Assembly (NCBI GenBank): GCA_022414725.1
Contig: CM039466.1
Span: 35,731,947 to 35,795,946, forward strand
Direction: 5' to 3'
Length of the DNA: 64,000 bases
DNA from: Microglena sp. YARC
Lineage: Eukaryota; Chlorophyta; Chlorophyceae; Chlamydomonadales; Chlamydomonadaceae
Shown here: positions 51,501 through 63,419 of the stretch, one piece after another
Numbering within the stretch: position 1 is the stretch's first letter
Layout of the letters: each line of letters starts with the position of its first letter
Program-made: the position numbers and the translations under genes
Notes under the pieces: generated by a model
What the model was told of the DNA's origin: nothing
Databases searched by the model: none
Seen by the model: only the letters and a program-made list of their open reading frames with translations

Positions 51501-54500
51501 GAGAGGAGATCACCACCACCCCACCCCACCTAAAACAGTTGTCTCTATCCGCGCAGGTATTCACAAAAATCACGCTTGGTCTCACCAATCCCCCTTAACA
51601 AAGCGGTTGGGTACCACATCGCTGTAGTGCAGGTATTCTAAACCAACCACCACAATGCCCCCCCCTACACTGACACGCCACCACCACCACTCACCCACCA
51701 CTACCTAAACATGTGTCCTCGTATCCCCGGCAGGTATTCACAAACACGCTTGGCTCCACCAACCCCTTAATCAAAGCGGTTGGGTAACCCACATGCTGTA
51801 GTGGCAGGTATTCTAACTCCACCACCACCCATGCCCCCCCCCTACCACCCCCACTCCACCCCCCATTACACCCTAAACATGTGTCCTCTATCCGCGCGGT
51901 ATTGCACACAATCACGCTTGGCTCTACCACCCCCTTTAACTAAAGCGGTGGTAAGCCCCACAAGCGTGAGTGCAGGTATTCCTACCACCACCACCCATGC
52001 CACCCCCACCCCACCCCGCACACCCACCACCACCACCCCACCCCAACCACCTAAACATGTGTCCTCCCTATCTGCGCAGTGTATTCACAAAATCACGCGC
52101 TTGGCTCACCAACTACCCTTAACAAGCGGTTGGGTAACCCACTAAGCTGTAGTGCAGGTATGTGCTACGACTCACCACCCAATGCCACCCCCACCCCCAC
52201 TCACCACCACCTACTCACCACCACCACCACCACCGACCTAACAACATGTGTCTCTATCCGTCCGCAGACGTAATTTGCACAAAATCGACGCTTGGGCTCA
52301 CCAACCCCCTAACAAAGCGGTTGTGGTAACCCACATGCTGTAGTGCAGGTATTCTAACCACACAACACCCATGCCCCCACCCCCCCCACCCCCACCCCAC
52401 CCCCATTACCACCTAAACATGTGTCTCTATCCGCGCAGGTATTCACAAAATCACGGCTTGGATCTCACCGACCCCTTCCATTAACAAAGCGGTTGGGTAA
52501 CCCAATGCTGTAGTGCAGGTATTGTTCTACCACCACCACCACATGCCCCCGCACCCACCAGCCCACCCCCCCCCACAGTCCCCACCCCAACCACCGACCA
52601 CCTAAACATTGTCTCTAATCTCGCGCAGGTATTACACAAAATCACGCTTGGCCTCACCAAACACCCTTAACAAAAGCGGTTGGGTAACCCACAAGCTGTA
52701 GTGCAGGTATTCTATCCACCACCCCACCCATGCCCCCCACCCGCACCCCCACCCCACACCCCCCCACCCACACCACTAGTAGTGACAAACCATCCCGTAG
52801 ATTCACTAAAATCACCTAAAACCCACATGCCTGTAAACGTGCAGGTATTCTTAATCGCCCACCGACCACACCACCACCACCACACCCGTAGAACCTGGTG
52901 TCTTATGCTCGGAGGTATTCACAAAATCACGCTTGGCTCACCAACCCCCTTAACAAAGCGGTGGGTAACCCACATGCTGTAGTGCAGGTAATTCTACCAC
53001 CACCACGCATGCCCCCCCCACCCCCACACACCCCACTCCACCTACCACACCAACTACACCACCACCTAAAGCATGTGTCTCTATCCGCGCAGGTATTCAC
53101 AAAATCATCGCTTGGCTCACCAACCCCCTTAACAAAGCGGTTGGGTAACCCACATGCTGTAGTGCAGGCTATTCACCACCTCCCACCCATGCCCCCCCCC
53201 CCACCAATCCTCCCACCCCCCATTACAACTAAAATGTGTCTCTATCCGCGCAGGTATTGCACAAAATCAGCGCTAGCTGGGAGTGTATTATTCTCCCACC
53301 ACCCACCCATGCCCCCCCACCCCCACCCCCACCCACCAACCGCCACCACTCACACCACCACCACCACTAAACATGTGTCTCTATCCGCGCAGAGTATTCA
53401 CAAAATCACGCTTGGCTCACCAACCCCTTAACAAAGCGGTTGGTAACCCACATGCATGTAGTGTGCAGGTATTCTAACCACCACCACCCACCCATTGCCT
53501 CCCCCCCATCCCCACCCGCCCCCACCCCCACGTCGCCCATTCACCACCTACCCAACCACCTAAACATGTGTCTCTATCCGCCGCAGGTATTCACAAAATC
53601 ACGCTTGGCTCACCAACCCTAACAAAGCGGCTTTGGTAACCCACATGCCTGTATGTGCAGGTATTCTACCCCACCACCCATGCCTGTCTCTAGTCCGCTC
53701 GCAGGTTTCACCACGCTATCCAACCACTAACAAAGCGGTTGGGTACCCCATGGCAGGTATTCTAGAACCCACCACCACAATGCCCACCCCCACCACCACA
53801 CCACCAAACACAAAAGACCACCACTAAAACTGTTCTCTACTCGCTGCAAGTATTCACAATAATCGACAGCTGGCTCACCAAACCCCTTAACAAAGCCGGT
53901 TGGTACCCAACATGCTGTAGTGCAGCTAAACAACCACACCACATGCCCCACCCCCACCCCACCCCTTCCAATTACCCTAAACATGTCTCTATCCGCGCAG
54001 GTAATTCACAAAATCACGCTTGCTCACCAACACCCTTAACAAAGCGGTTTGGGTAACCCACAAGCTGTAGTGCATGGTATTCTACCACCACAACCCATGC
54101 CCCCCCCCCCACACCCCACCCCCACCCACGGCTCCGACCACCACCACCACTAAACATGTGTCTGCTATCTGCGCAGGTATTGTCAACAAAATCACGCTTG
54201 GCTCAACCAACAGATGCACCCTTAACAAAGCGGTTGGGTAACGAACACAAGCTGTAGTGGCAGGTATTCTACCACCACCACCCATGCCCCCCCCACCACC
54301 ACCACGCACCACCACCACCACCTACCAACCACCACCTAAACATGTGTCTCTATCCGCGCAGGTATTCACAAAATCACGCGTTGGCTCACCAACCCCCTTA
54401 TACAAAAGCGTTGGGTAACCCCACATGCCTGTAAGTGCAGGTATTCTACTGCACCACCACCATTGCCCCATGGCCCCCCACCAATATATCCCACCAGCCC

Positions 54501-57500
54501 ACCACCCCCTGCCCCCATTGTACCACCTACCACCTAAACATGTGTCTCTATCCGCGCAGGTATTGCACAAAAATAACGCTTGGCTCACCAACACCCTTAA
54601 CAAAGCGGTTGGGTAACCCACAAGCTGTAAGTGCAGGTATCTACCCAACCACACCACCCATGCCCCTCCCCCCCCCCCCCACCTCCCACCCCCGGTTTCT
54701 GGCACCACCCCACCACCCACCTCCCAACCCCACCCCACCAATCCACCACAGCCTAAACATGTGTCTCTATCCGCGCAGGTATTCACAAAATACACGCTTG
54801 GCTCACCAACCCCCGTTGAACAAAGCGTTGGGTAACCCCACATGCTGTAGTGCAGGTATTTCTACCACCAGCACACAGCCCCCCCACCACCCCACCCCCT
54901 CCCCCACCACCACGCACCACTACCATACCACCACCACACAACCACCCCAATTGATGCACAAAAATCAAGCTTGGCTCACCAACCCCCTTAAAAGCGGTTG
55001 GGTAACGCCACAAGCTGTAGTGTAGGTATTGCTACCACCACCACCCATGCCCCCACCCCCACACCACCACCCACCTACCACCACCCCCCACACCTAAAAA
55101 ATGTGTCTCTATCACGCAGCGCAGGTATCACAAAATCACGCTTGGCTCCACCAACCCCCTTAACAAAGCGGTTGGGTAACCCACATGCTGTAGTGCAGGT
55201 ATTCTACCACCCCCACCATGCGTGATCTGCTTGGCTCACCACAACATTGGTAACCACAAGCTGGTGCCTACACCTGCCCACCACAACCACCACCACACCA
55301 CCACCACCACCGATGTGTCTCTATCCGCGCAGGTATTCACAAAATCACGCTTGGCTCACCAACCCCCTTAACAAGCGGTTGGGTAAACCAATGCTGTAGT
55401 GCAGGTATTCTACCACCACCACCCATGCCCCCACCCCCACCCCCACCCCCCACCCCCATTACCACCTAAACATGTGTCTGCTATCCGCACAGGTATTCAC
55501 AAAATCACGCTTGGCTAACCAACCCCCTTAACAAAGCGGTTTGGGTAACCCACATGCTGTAGTGCAGGTATTCTACCACCACCACCCAATGCCCCCCCCC
55601 CCAAAACCACCCCCCCCACCCCCACCACCACCACCTAAACATGTGTCTCTATCCGCGCAGGTATTCACAAAATCACGCTTGGCTCACCAACACCCTTAAC
55701 AAAGCGGTTGGGTAACCCACAAGCTGTAGTGCAGGTATTCTACCACCACCCACCCATGCCCCCCCCCCCTCCCCACCCCCACCCCCACCCCCACCACCAC
55801 CACTACCACCACCTAAACATGTGTCTCTATCCGCGCAGGTATTTCACAAAATCACGCTTGGCTCACCAACCCCCTTAACAAAGCGGTTGGGTAACCCACA
55901 ACCAGCTGTAGTGCAGGTTATTCTACCACCACCCACCCCCATGCCCCCGACCACCCCCACCCACCACCACCCCCACCACCACACCACCACCACCACCTAA
56001 ACATGTGTCTCTATCCGCGCAGGTATTCACAAAAATCACGCTTGGCTCACCAACCCCCTTAACAAAGCGGTTGGGTAACCCACAAGCTGTAGTGCAGGTA
56101 TTCTACCACCACCACCCATGCCCCCCCCCCCCCACCCACCCCCACCACCACCTACCACCACCACCATTACCACCACCTAAACATGTGTCTCTATCCGCGC
56201 AGGTATTCACAAAATCACGCTTGGCTCACCAACCCCCTTAACAAAGCGGTTGGGTAACCCACATGCTGTAGTGCAGGTATTCTACCACCACCACCATGCC
56301 CCCGACCCCCCCCACCCACCCCCACCCCCCACCCACCTAAACATGTGTCTCTATCCGCGCAGGTATTCACAAAATCACGCTTGGCTCACCAACCCCCTTA
56401 ACAAAGCGGTTTGGGTAACCCACAAGCTGTAGTGCAGGTATTCTACCACCACCACCCATGCCCCCCCACCCACCCCCACCCCCCCACCACCCACCACCAC
56501 CACCACCTAAACATGTGTCTCTATCCGCGCGCAGGTATTCACAAAATCACGCTTGGCTCACCAACCCCCTTAACAAAGCGGTTGGGTAACCCACAAGCTG
56601 TAGTGCAGGTATTCTACCACCACCACCCATGCCCCCCCCACCCCCACCCCACCCCACCCCACCCCCCCACCACCACCACCAACCCTGTGTCTCTATCCGC
56701 GCAGGTATTCACAAAATCACGCTTGGCTCACCAACCCCCTTAACAAAGCGGTTGGGTAACCCACATGCTGTAGTGCAGGTATTCTACCACCACCACCCAT
56801 GCCCCCCCACCCCCACCACCACCACCACCCACCACCACCACCTAAAACATGTGTCTCTATCCACGCAGGTATTTCACAAAATCACGCTTGGCTCACCAAC
56901 CCCCTTAACAAAGCGGTTGGGTAACCCACATGCTGTAGTGCAGGTATTCTACCACCCACCCACCCATGCCCCCCCCCCCCCCCACACACACACACACCCC
57001 CATTACCACCTAAACATGTGTCTCTATCCGCGCAGGTATTCACAAAATCACGCTTGGCTCACCAACCCCCTTAACAAAGCGGTTGGGTAACCCACATGCT
57101 GTAGTGCAGGTATTCTACCACCACCACCCATGCCCCCCCCCACCCCCTCCCCCCACCCCCACGCACCTAAACATGTGTCTCTATCCGCGCAGGTATTCAC
57201 AAAATCACGCTTGGCTCACCAACCCCCTTAACAAAGCGGTTGGGTAACCCACATGCTGTAGTGCAGGTATTCTACCACCACCACCCATGCCCCCCACCCC
57301 CCCCCCCCACCACCCCCACCCCCACCCCACCTAAACATGTGTCTCTATCCGCGCAGGTATTCACAAAATCACGCTTGGCTCACCAACCCCCTTAACAAAG
57401 CGGTTGGGTAACCCACATGCTGTAGTGCAGGTATTCTACCACCACCACCCATGCCCCCCCCCCCCCACACACACACACACCTAAACATGTGTCTCTATCC

Positions 57501-57790
57501 GCGCAGGTATTCACAAAAATCACGCTTGGCTCACCAACCCCTTAACAAAGCGGTTGGAACCCACATGCTGTAGTGCAGGTATTCTACCACCACCACCCAT
57601 GCCCCCCCCCCCCCACCCACCACCTAAACATTGTCTCTATCCGCACACAAAATCACCCACCCCCAACCCCCAACACTAACCTACATGTGTGCTCTACCAT
57701 CCGTGTGTCGCAGGTATTCACAAAATCACGCTTGGCTCACCAACCCCCTTAACAAAGCGGTTGGGTAACCCACATGCTGTAGTGCAGCCC
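51501..57790 (+). repeat. About 40-unit array of exon plus mini-intron
   Basis: Units of about 150 bp. Conserved 74-bp core (GTATTCACAAAATCACGCTT ... CACATGCTGTAGTGCAG) preceded by CTAAACATGTGTCTCTATCC-GCGCAG and followed by GTATTCTACCACC and C-rich sequence. The core has one open frame (IHKITLGSPTPLTKRLGNPH, AVVQ), entering with two bases and leaving at phase 0. The spacer has donor GTATTC, branch-like CTAAAC about 20 nt before the AG, and acceptor GCGCAG: a complete mini-intron. Units at 55.3-57.6 kb are almost identical; those nearer the gap carry many indels. The last core (57712-57786) lacks the donor and runs into unique sequence. Confidence 0.9.
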
Positions 57791-58100
57791 CTCCGTGCAG
57801 CGCTGTATTCAAAATTAGGACTTAGCAGCAGTTATTTGGTCGTTGAGGTGTACCCACAGTGGGACGTTGATTTGTCATAAACTGTCTTCATTGAAAAGGT
57901 GGGTAATGATAATTGAACAAGCCCTATGCAGTGTTGCAAGCGACGCGGAAAATTGGCGGAGTGTGTTGTCAACGGAACGCCAGGTGGCAGCGTTGAAGCT
58001 GACCAAAGCCAGTTGGTTTCGGGACAGTTGGCTGCCGTGTCAGGCTTCATTTTTCCAGTCAGTCGGTCGGTCGGTGGGTCGGTCAGTCAGTCGTCAGTCG
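57791..58100. other. Unique-looking intronic or intergenic DNA
   Basis: No exon recognised. A (CAGTCGGT)n tract lies at 58057-58100. Confidence 0.45.
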
Positions 58101-58290
58101 TAATAATGATAACGCCTGGTGGGGCGTGGTATTAAGGGAACCTCGTCTTACGGCGGTAGGGAACGGGTTGCTACTTTACCTGGACAAAGCTACCATGGCG
58201 GTTGACAGCAACCGCGAACACTAAAGCGCACACGTAGGGATCCTAACCCGGCACCTTTGTCATTATCAAAGCTCTGCCACTGAGCCATTC
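58101..58290 (-). mobile_element. tRNA-derived SINE, minus-strand copy
   Basis: Minus-strand A box TGGCTCAGTGG (58287-58277, exact consensus) and B-box-like GGTTAGGATCC (58248-58238, 9 of 11), then a body shared with 20.8 kb (GATAACGCCTGGTGGGGCGT on the plus strand). Confidence 0.85.
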
Positions 58291-58307
58291 GTTGAACGGG
58301 GATGTTC

Positions 58308-58416
58308 AGTCGTAATAATAATAATGATAATAATAATAATGATGATGATGATGATGATAATAATAATAATAATAATAATAATATTAAGAATAAGAATAAG
58401 AATAAGAATAAGAATA

Positions 58417-58456
<40 letters not shown>

Positions 58457-58482
58457 TGATGATGATGATGATGATGATGATC

Positions 58483-58531
<49 letters not shown>

Positions 58532-58535
58532 AAAT
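58308..58535. repeat. TAA/TGA/AAGAAT microsatellite
   Basis: (TAA)n, (TGA)n and (AAGAAT)n blocks. Confidence 0.97.
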
Positions 58536-58689
58536 ATCGCCACTTGAAGCAGGGATGTTCCAGGCCATTTTCATCGCTGGCAAGCTATCAGAATTGTGAA
58601 TTTTTGGCAGGGTATCATTTTTCTATTGTCGGCAAGATGTCGGAATTCCGCTGTCTGCCGTCGCCGGCAAGGTATCATACTATGTCGTC

Positions 58690-59870
58690 AGTCACCCCTC
58701 ACCCCCCCCACCCCCCACCTGCCTCCCACCCACTCACTCAGGTTCCTGGCACCCACCCACCTGCCACCCACCCACTCACTCAGGCTCCTGCCACCCACCC
58801 ACCTGCCTCCCACCCACTCACTCAGGCTCCTGCACCCACCCACCTGCCTCCCACCCACTCACTCAGGCTCCTGCCACCCACCCACCCACTCACTCAGGTT
58901 CCTGCTACCCAACCACCTGCCACCCATCCACTCACTCAGGCTCCTGCCACCCACCCACCTGCCACCCCACCACCTGCCTCCCACCCACTCACTCAGGCTC
59001 CTGCCACCCACCCACCTGCCTCCCACCCACTCACTCAGGCTCCTGCCACCCACCCACCTGCCACCCACCCACCTGCCCTCCACCCACTCACTCAGGCTCC
59101 TGCCACCCACCCACCTGCCTCCCACCCACTCACTCAGGCTCCTGCCACCCACCCACCCACTCACTCAGGTTCCTGCCACCCACCCACCTGCCACCCACCC
59201 ACCTGCCTGCCACCTACCCACTCACTCACTCAAGTTCCTGCCACCCACCCACCTGCCACCCACCCACCTGCCTCCCACCCACTCACTCAGGCTCCTGCCA
59301 CCCACCCACCTGCCTCCCACCCACCTGCCTCCCACCCACTCACTCAGGCTCCTGCCACCCACCTGCCTCCCACCCACTCACTCAGGCTCCTGCCACCCAC
59401 CCACCACCCACCCACTCACTCAGGTTCCTGCCACCCACCCACCTGCCACCCACCCACCTGCCTGCCACCTACCCACTCACTCACTCAGGCTCCTGCCACC
59501 CACCCAACCACCTGCCACCCACCCACTCACTCAGGCTCCTGCCACCCAACCACCTGCCACCTACCCACTCACTCACTCAGGTTCCTGCCACCCACCCACC
59601 TGCCACCCACCCAACCACCTGCCACCCACCCACTCACTCAGGTTCCTGCCACCCAACCACCTGCCACCCACCCACTCACTCAGGCTCCTGTCAACCACCC
59701 ACCTGCCATCCACCCACTCACTCAGGTTCCTGTCAACCACCCACCTGCCATCCACCCACTCACTCAGGTTCCTGCCACCCAACCACCTGCCACCCACCCA
59801 CTCACTCAGGCTCCTGTCAACCACCCACCTGCCATCCACCCACTCACTCAGCTTCCTGTCACCCCCCACC
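58690..59870. repeat. CCACCCACTCACTCAGG minisatellite
   Basis: Units of about 33-65 bp built from CACTCACTCAGG(C/T)TCCTG, CCACCCACCCACCTGCC and variants. Two overlapping plus-strand frames stay open for over 1 kb (Thr/His/Pro-rich); this follows from the repeat and is not evidence of a gene. Confidence 0.95.
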
Positions 59871-59904
59871 CCCGTTTGGCTCCTCAAAGTTAGGCGATAC
59901 CCAA

Positions 59905-60020
59905 GGAATGATAACACCTGGTGTATGGGTGTGGTATTAAGGGAGCCCCGTCTTCCGGCGGTAGGGAACGAGCTGCTACTTTACCTGGACAAAGCTACCA
60001 TGGTGATCGACAGCGACAGC
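59905..60020 (-). mobile_element. SINE body fragment
   Basis: ATGATAACACCTGGTG, GGCGGTAGGGAACGAGCTGC and CTGGACAAAGCTACCAT match the SINE body at 58.1 kb; the tRNA-like head is replaced by a (TA)n tract. Confidence 0.8.
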
Positions 60021-60024
60021 GGAC

Positions 60025-60026
60025 AC

Positions 60027-60063
<37 letters not shown>

Positions 60064-60215
60064 GTATGTATGTTACAGGCCAAGGATAAGCCAACTTGGC
60101 TTAAGGGACTTTCCCAACCGTGGCAGGAAGGGCTAAACATAAAATGCATCGACCAAGTAAACCTCAAACAATCGTTTTACCGGCGGGTCGGCTGAGTTCT
60201 TGCTACGTTGATCAT
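60025..60215. repeat. (TA)n and interspersed repeat F
   Basis: (TA)n/(TATG)n at 60025-60072, then a block (TTCCCAACCGTGGCAGGAAG, ACAATCGTTTTACCGGCGGG) related to 20.56-20.69 kb and 12.46-12.53 kb. Confidence 0.8.
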
Positions 60216-61280
60216 TTAATTACACAATTGTTTACAATTGTAATATAATTTAATTATACTTAATTATAATTAAATCATCATCATTGATTGGTGACTCCGA
60301 ATGTAATTGAATTATACAATTATAATTTAACTATATAATTATAATTTATCTCCGGAGGTGCCTAAGTCTTGGTAAGCATGAATCGCATGGTTTTAGCCTA
60401 TGGCCTCCAGTCCAAAGACAATTATTTGTTGGCATAAAGTTGCCCAACTACATCAGTTTAATATATAAATACTCAAATTTGGGTTTGCTAATTTTGTGGG
60501 AACCAGGTCAAGTGAAACGTGCTAATTTCTTAACCACGGGCTTTCTTAAGGTGAATCACCTTTTTAATAAAGATGATTCAAGGTCTATCGCGCTCAAACA
60601 AATTCCATTAAAGTAAAAAGTAGGTATACCTATAGCTCACACCTTCCTTAACATGTTATGGTGATAACAGGTTGTGGGATGTAGCGTACAGGCGGTACAG
60701 CAGTACACAGAGCCAAAAATCACTGATAATTTACATTGTGTGGGTGTCCTAACTCACGTACGTAGCTGCGTAGACTCAGTGACATCACTCTGAGTTACAG
60801 TTTTTGCTTGATAGCATGTAGAATAACTGGAAGGAAAAAAAAGGTTTTCAAATTCCAAATTTCAAATCACACTTTTCAAAAACAAATAAAAACAAATGTG
60901 TTTTTAACTTTTCTTCAAACGTCCACATCTGAAGTTAGATTTGTAATTGGGAATGGGGGGTGAAATCTCAAGTTGGGAGATGGAATTGGGACTAAGGGAT
61001 GTGCATTTTTGAGTTGTAATGCTATTCCAGTAAATTCTGAGGCCGAGGCTGAAGTGCAGCCTCCGACCTTGTGGTACGGGTTCGATACGCCTTTCATCCC
61101 GCGGAAACTTGCCCTGGATTATAATTAGAATTGAATCGTCATCATTGATTGGTGACTCAAAATCTGGTCGATTTTCTCGCCGATCCAAGAGCCTATAGCA
61201 CCTATAACTAAGAGAGGTGCAGAGTTTACGAAGGAATTATTTCAGAATTTTTGGGGGAGTTCGTTTTGATCGCGAAACTG
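60216..61280. repeat. Long interspersed repeat G, copy 1
   Basis: At least 60425-60965 matches 63435-63970 (TTGGCATAAAGTTGCCCAAC, CAAGGTCTATCGCGCTCAAA, ACAGAGCCAAAAATCACTGA, CATCTGAAGTTAGATTT) in direct orientation. ATCATCATTGATTGGTGACTC occurs on both sides (60.28 and 61.14 kb), possibly marking a terminal repeat. No coding capacity seen. Confidence 0.8.
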
Positions 61281-61287
61281 CATACTT

Positions 61288-61775
61288 GGGGTGGAACTAG
61301 GTTACACCCCACTTGGGGTGTAACCATTAGGTTACACCTCAGAGCCAATTACTCCCTACTTGGGGTGTAACCATTAGGTTACACCTCAGAGCCAATTACT
61401 CCCTACTTGGGGTGTAACCATTAGGTTACACCTCAGAGCCAATTACTCCCTACTTGGGGTGTAACCATTAGGTTACACCTCAGAGCCAATTACTCCCTAC
61501 TTGGGGTGTAACCATTAGGTTACACCTCAGAGCCAATTACTCCCTACTTGGGGTGTAACCATTAGGTTACACCTCAGAGCCAATTACTCCCTTCTTGGGG
61601 TGTAACCATTAGGTTACACCTCAGAGCCAATTACTCCCTACTTGGGGTGTAACCATTAGGTTACACCTCAGAGCCAATTACTCCCTTCTTGGGGTGTAAC
61701 CATTAGGTTACACCTCAGAGCCAATTACTCCCTACTTGGGGTGTAACCATTAGGTTACACCTCAGAGCCAATAAT
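61288..61775. repeat. 47-bp palindromic satellite, about ten units
   Basis: Each unit contains GGTGTAACC-ATTA-GGTTACACC, a perfect hairpin, then TCAGAGCCAATTACTCCCT. Units are nearly identical (T/A variation at one site). Confidence 0.97.
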
Positions 61776-61902
61776 ACCCTACCGAGCCAAGCATCCTTGA
61801 GTGTTATCTAATCGGACCGACGTCGAACATCCCTTATATAACTACAGCAACTCAAGTCCTATTATTATAACCCAACAATAACTCGCATCACATTCTTCCT
61901 GC

Positions 61903-62024
61903 ACAGAACGTTCATGTTCCCGATCAGGGGCAGACTCAGGGGCCGAAGGAGTGGAGCCGGGCATAGGCTGGTATTCAGGGTGGGGGAACATGAACGTTCT
62001 GTCCACAACACAGATGTGTTGTGG
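61903..62024. repeat. 19-bp inverted repeat and adjacent hairpin
   Basis: ACAGAACGTTCATGTTCCC (61903-61921) and its exact reverse complement (61984-62002), 62 bp apart, followed by CCACAACAC-AGAT-GTGTTGTGG. May be a short inverted-repeat element. Confidence 0.8.
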
Positions 62025-62290
62025 TCCCTGAGCCTGATCCTTATTACCTAGATCTGTTGCTGGGCGATCCCTACAGTATTTTTTCACATTCATGCCAGAC
62101 TCATGCTATGAAGTTTTGTATTTGTCCCTAACTCCCCCCCCATCCCCCCCCCCATCCCCCCCTCCACCCCCCCATGTTTGCCTTTACCCCCCTCATCCCA
62201 CATCGGTTATTTCTTCCCAGGACGTCCAGCCTGATCCCGCGAACCTAGATATGCTGCTGGGTGATCCCAACAGTATTTTTTGACTCTCAT
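62025..62290 (+). repeat. Partial copies of the exon at 62424
   Basis: Copy near 62035-62080 reads PDPYYLDLLLGDPYSIF; copy from 62221 (acceptor TTCCCAG|GAC) reads DVQPDPANLDMLLGDPNSIF then a stop. Both share TCATGCCAGACT and C-rich intron with the region before 62424: a tandem duplication of exon start plus intron. Confidence 0.85.
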
Positions 62291-62423
62291 GCCAGACTAA
62301 TGCTATGAAGTTTATTTGTTTGCCCCTACCCCCCCCCCCCCACCCCACCCCCCACCCCATCCCACCTCCACACCCCATGTTTTCCTTCACCCCCCTCATC
62401 CCACATGTGTTATTCCTTCCCAG

Positions 62424-62622
62424 GACGTCCAGCCTGATCCCGAGTACCTAGATATGCTGCTGGGTGATCCCTACAAGGCGTTGGCACACTTCTTTCTGTA
62501 CGAGGCCGTGAATAACTCCCCTCCCCCTCACGTAGCCCCGGTGTGTGATGACGTCAAGTGGGCCAACCACGTGTGCGCCCTGCATGCAGTCGTGTTTGAA
62601 CTCCACATCATGGCTCAGACAG
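62424..62622 (+). CDS. Exon of an unrecognised gene
   Basis: Acceptor TTCCCAG|GAC with a pyrimidine-rich tract, donor ACAG|GTGCGA; 199 nt, phase 0 in, one base out; the other two frames have stops. Encodes DVQPDPEYLDMLLGDPYKAL, AHFFLYEAVNNSPPPHVAPV, CDDVKWANHVCALHAVVFEL, HIMAQT. I do not recognise the family. The phase fits the open frame of the array at 51.5-57.8 kb, so both may belong to one gene. Confidence 0.65.
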
Positions 62623-62634
62623 GTGCGACACTAT

Positions 62635-62735
62635 TCCTGGGGGGCACTTTCTTTTCTTACGCGTCGCGTGTTTGGGGGGCACTTGGGTTTGGGGGGCACG
62701 AGGGGGATTTTTTTTACGCATCGTGGAACGAGTGT

Positions 62736-62766
<31 letters not shown>

Positions 62767-62950
62767 GCTTGGGTTTGAGTTTGGGGGGGGGGCACTTTTC
62801 ATGGGGGGGGGGGCTTTTGTTTTTTACGCATCGCGGAGCGAGTGTTGTGGGGGGCACTTGGGTTTGGGGGGGGACAGTTTTCGTGGGGGGGCACTAAGAT
62901 GTTTTTTCTTTTTACGCATCGTGGAACGAGTGTGTGAGGATCAGTTCACC
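62635..62950. repeat. G-rich array with TTACGCATCG motif
   Basis: Four units share TTTTTTACGCATCG(T/C)GGA(A/G)CGAGTGT or a variant and GGGGGGCACTTGGGTTTGGG. Intronic. Confidence 0.9.
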
Positions 62951-63039
62951 AATGCTTTTTATTTTTAGCCATTCCTGTCACTGGGCAATTAATTACCAAA
63001 TGAATCGAAAATAACCATAAGGAATGAGTTTATTCCTCA

Positions 63040-63147
63040 TTTCCAATCCTATGTATTTATGTATGTACATATGATTATATGTATGTGACGTCGCATAGCG
63101 TAGATGTAATCCTATGTATGCATGTATGTATACTATGTATATATACT
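63040..63147. repeat. TATGTATG-rich tract
   Basis: Loose (TATG)n repeats with CATAGCGTAGATGTA(A/T) blocks that recur at 63170-63215. Confidence 0.8.
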
Positions 63148-63259
63148 GGTGATTCAATTTAGGGAAGCCCATAGTGTAGATGTATTTCCTGTGATGCATA
63201 GCGTAGATGTATCTCCTGTGTATGTATGTATACTATTGGCTTCCCTAAATTGAATCACC
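63148..63259. mobile_element. 112-bp element with 22-bp inverted ends
   Basis: GGTGATTCAATTTAGGGAAG-CC at 63148-63169 and its perfect reverse complement at 63238-63259. A solo end occurs at about 63541-63562 and a diverged one near 60540. Looks like a MITE. Confidence 0.8.
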
Positions 63260-63282
63260 ATTTTTGTGAGGAATGAATCATC

Positions 63283-63390
63283 TGATAGTCAATCGCAGTC
63301 AAAACAATCGCAGTCGCAAAACAAACGCAGTCAAAAAATCGCAGTCAAAAAAAAACGCAGTCAAAAACAAATCGCAGTCATAACAATTTC
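63283..63390. repeat. AATCGCAGTCAAAA tandem repeat
   Basis: Six or seven units of CGCAGTCAAAAA(C/A)AAT, 12-18 bp. Confidence 0.9.
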
Positions 63391-63419
63391 CTTAATATAA
63401 CAAGTAGGTAGAAGTATAG

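Noticed and set aside
51501..57790. CRISPR array
   Set aside because: The repeated part is longer than the spacers, the spacers are C-rich low-complexity DNA rather than unique sequences, and the genome is eukaryotic.
58544..60089. Two overlapping plus-strand frames of 450-500 residues rich in Thr, His and Pro
   Set aside because: Both arise from the CCACCCACTCACTCAGG minisatellite, which lacks stops in several frames.
61288..61775. CRISPR array of palindromic repeats
   Set aside because: Units are continuous 47-bp repeats with no variable spacers.
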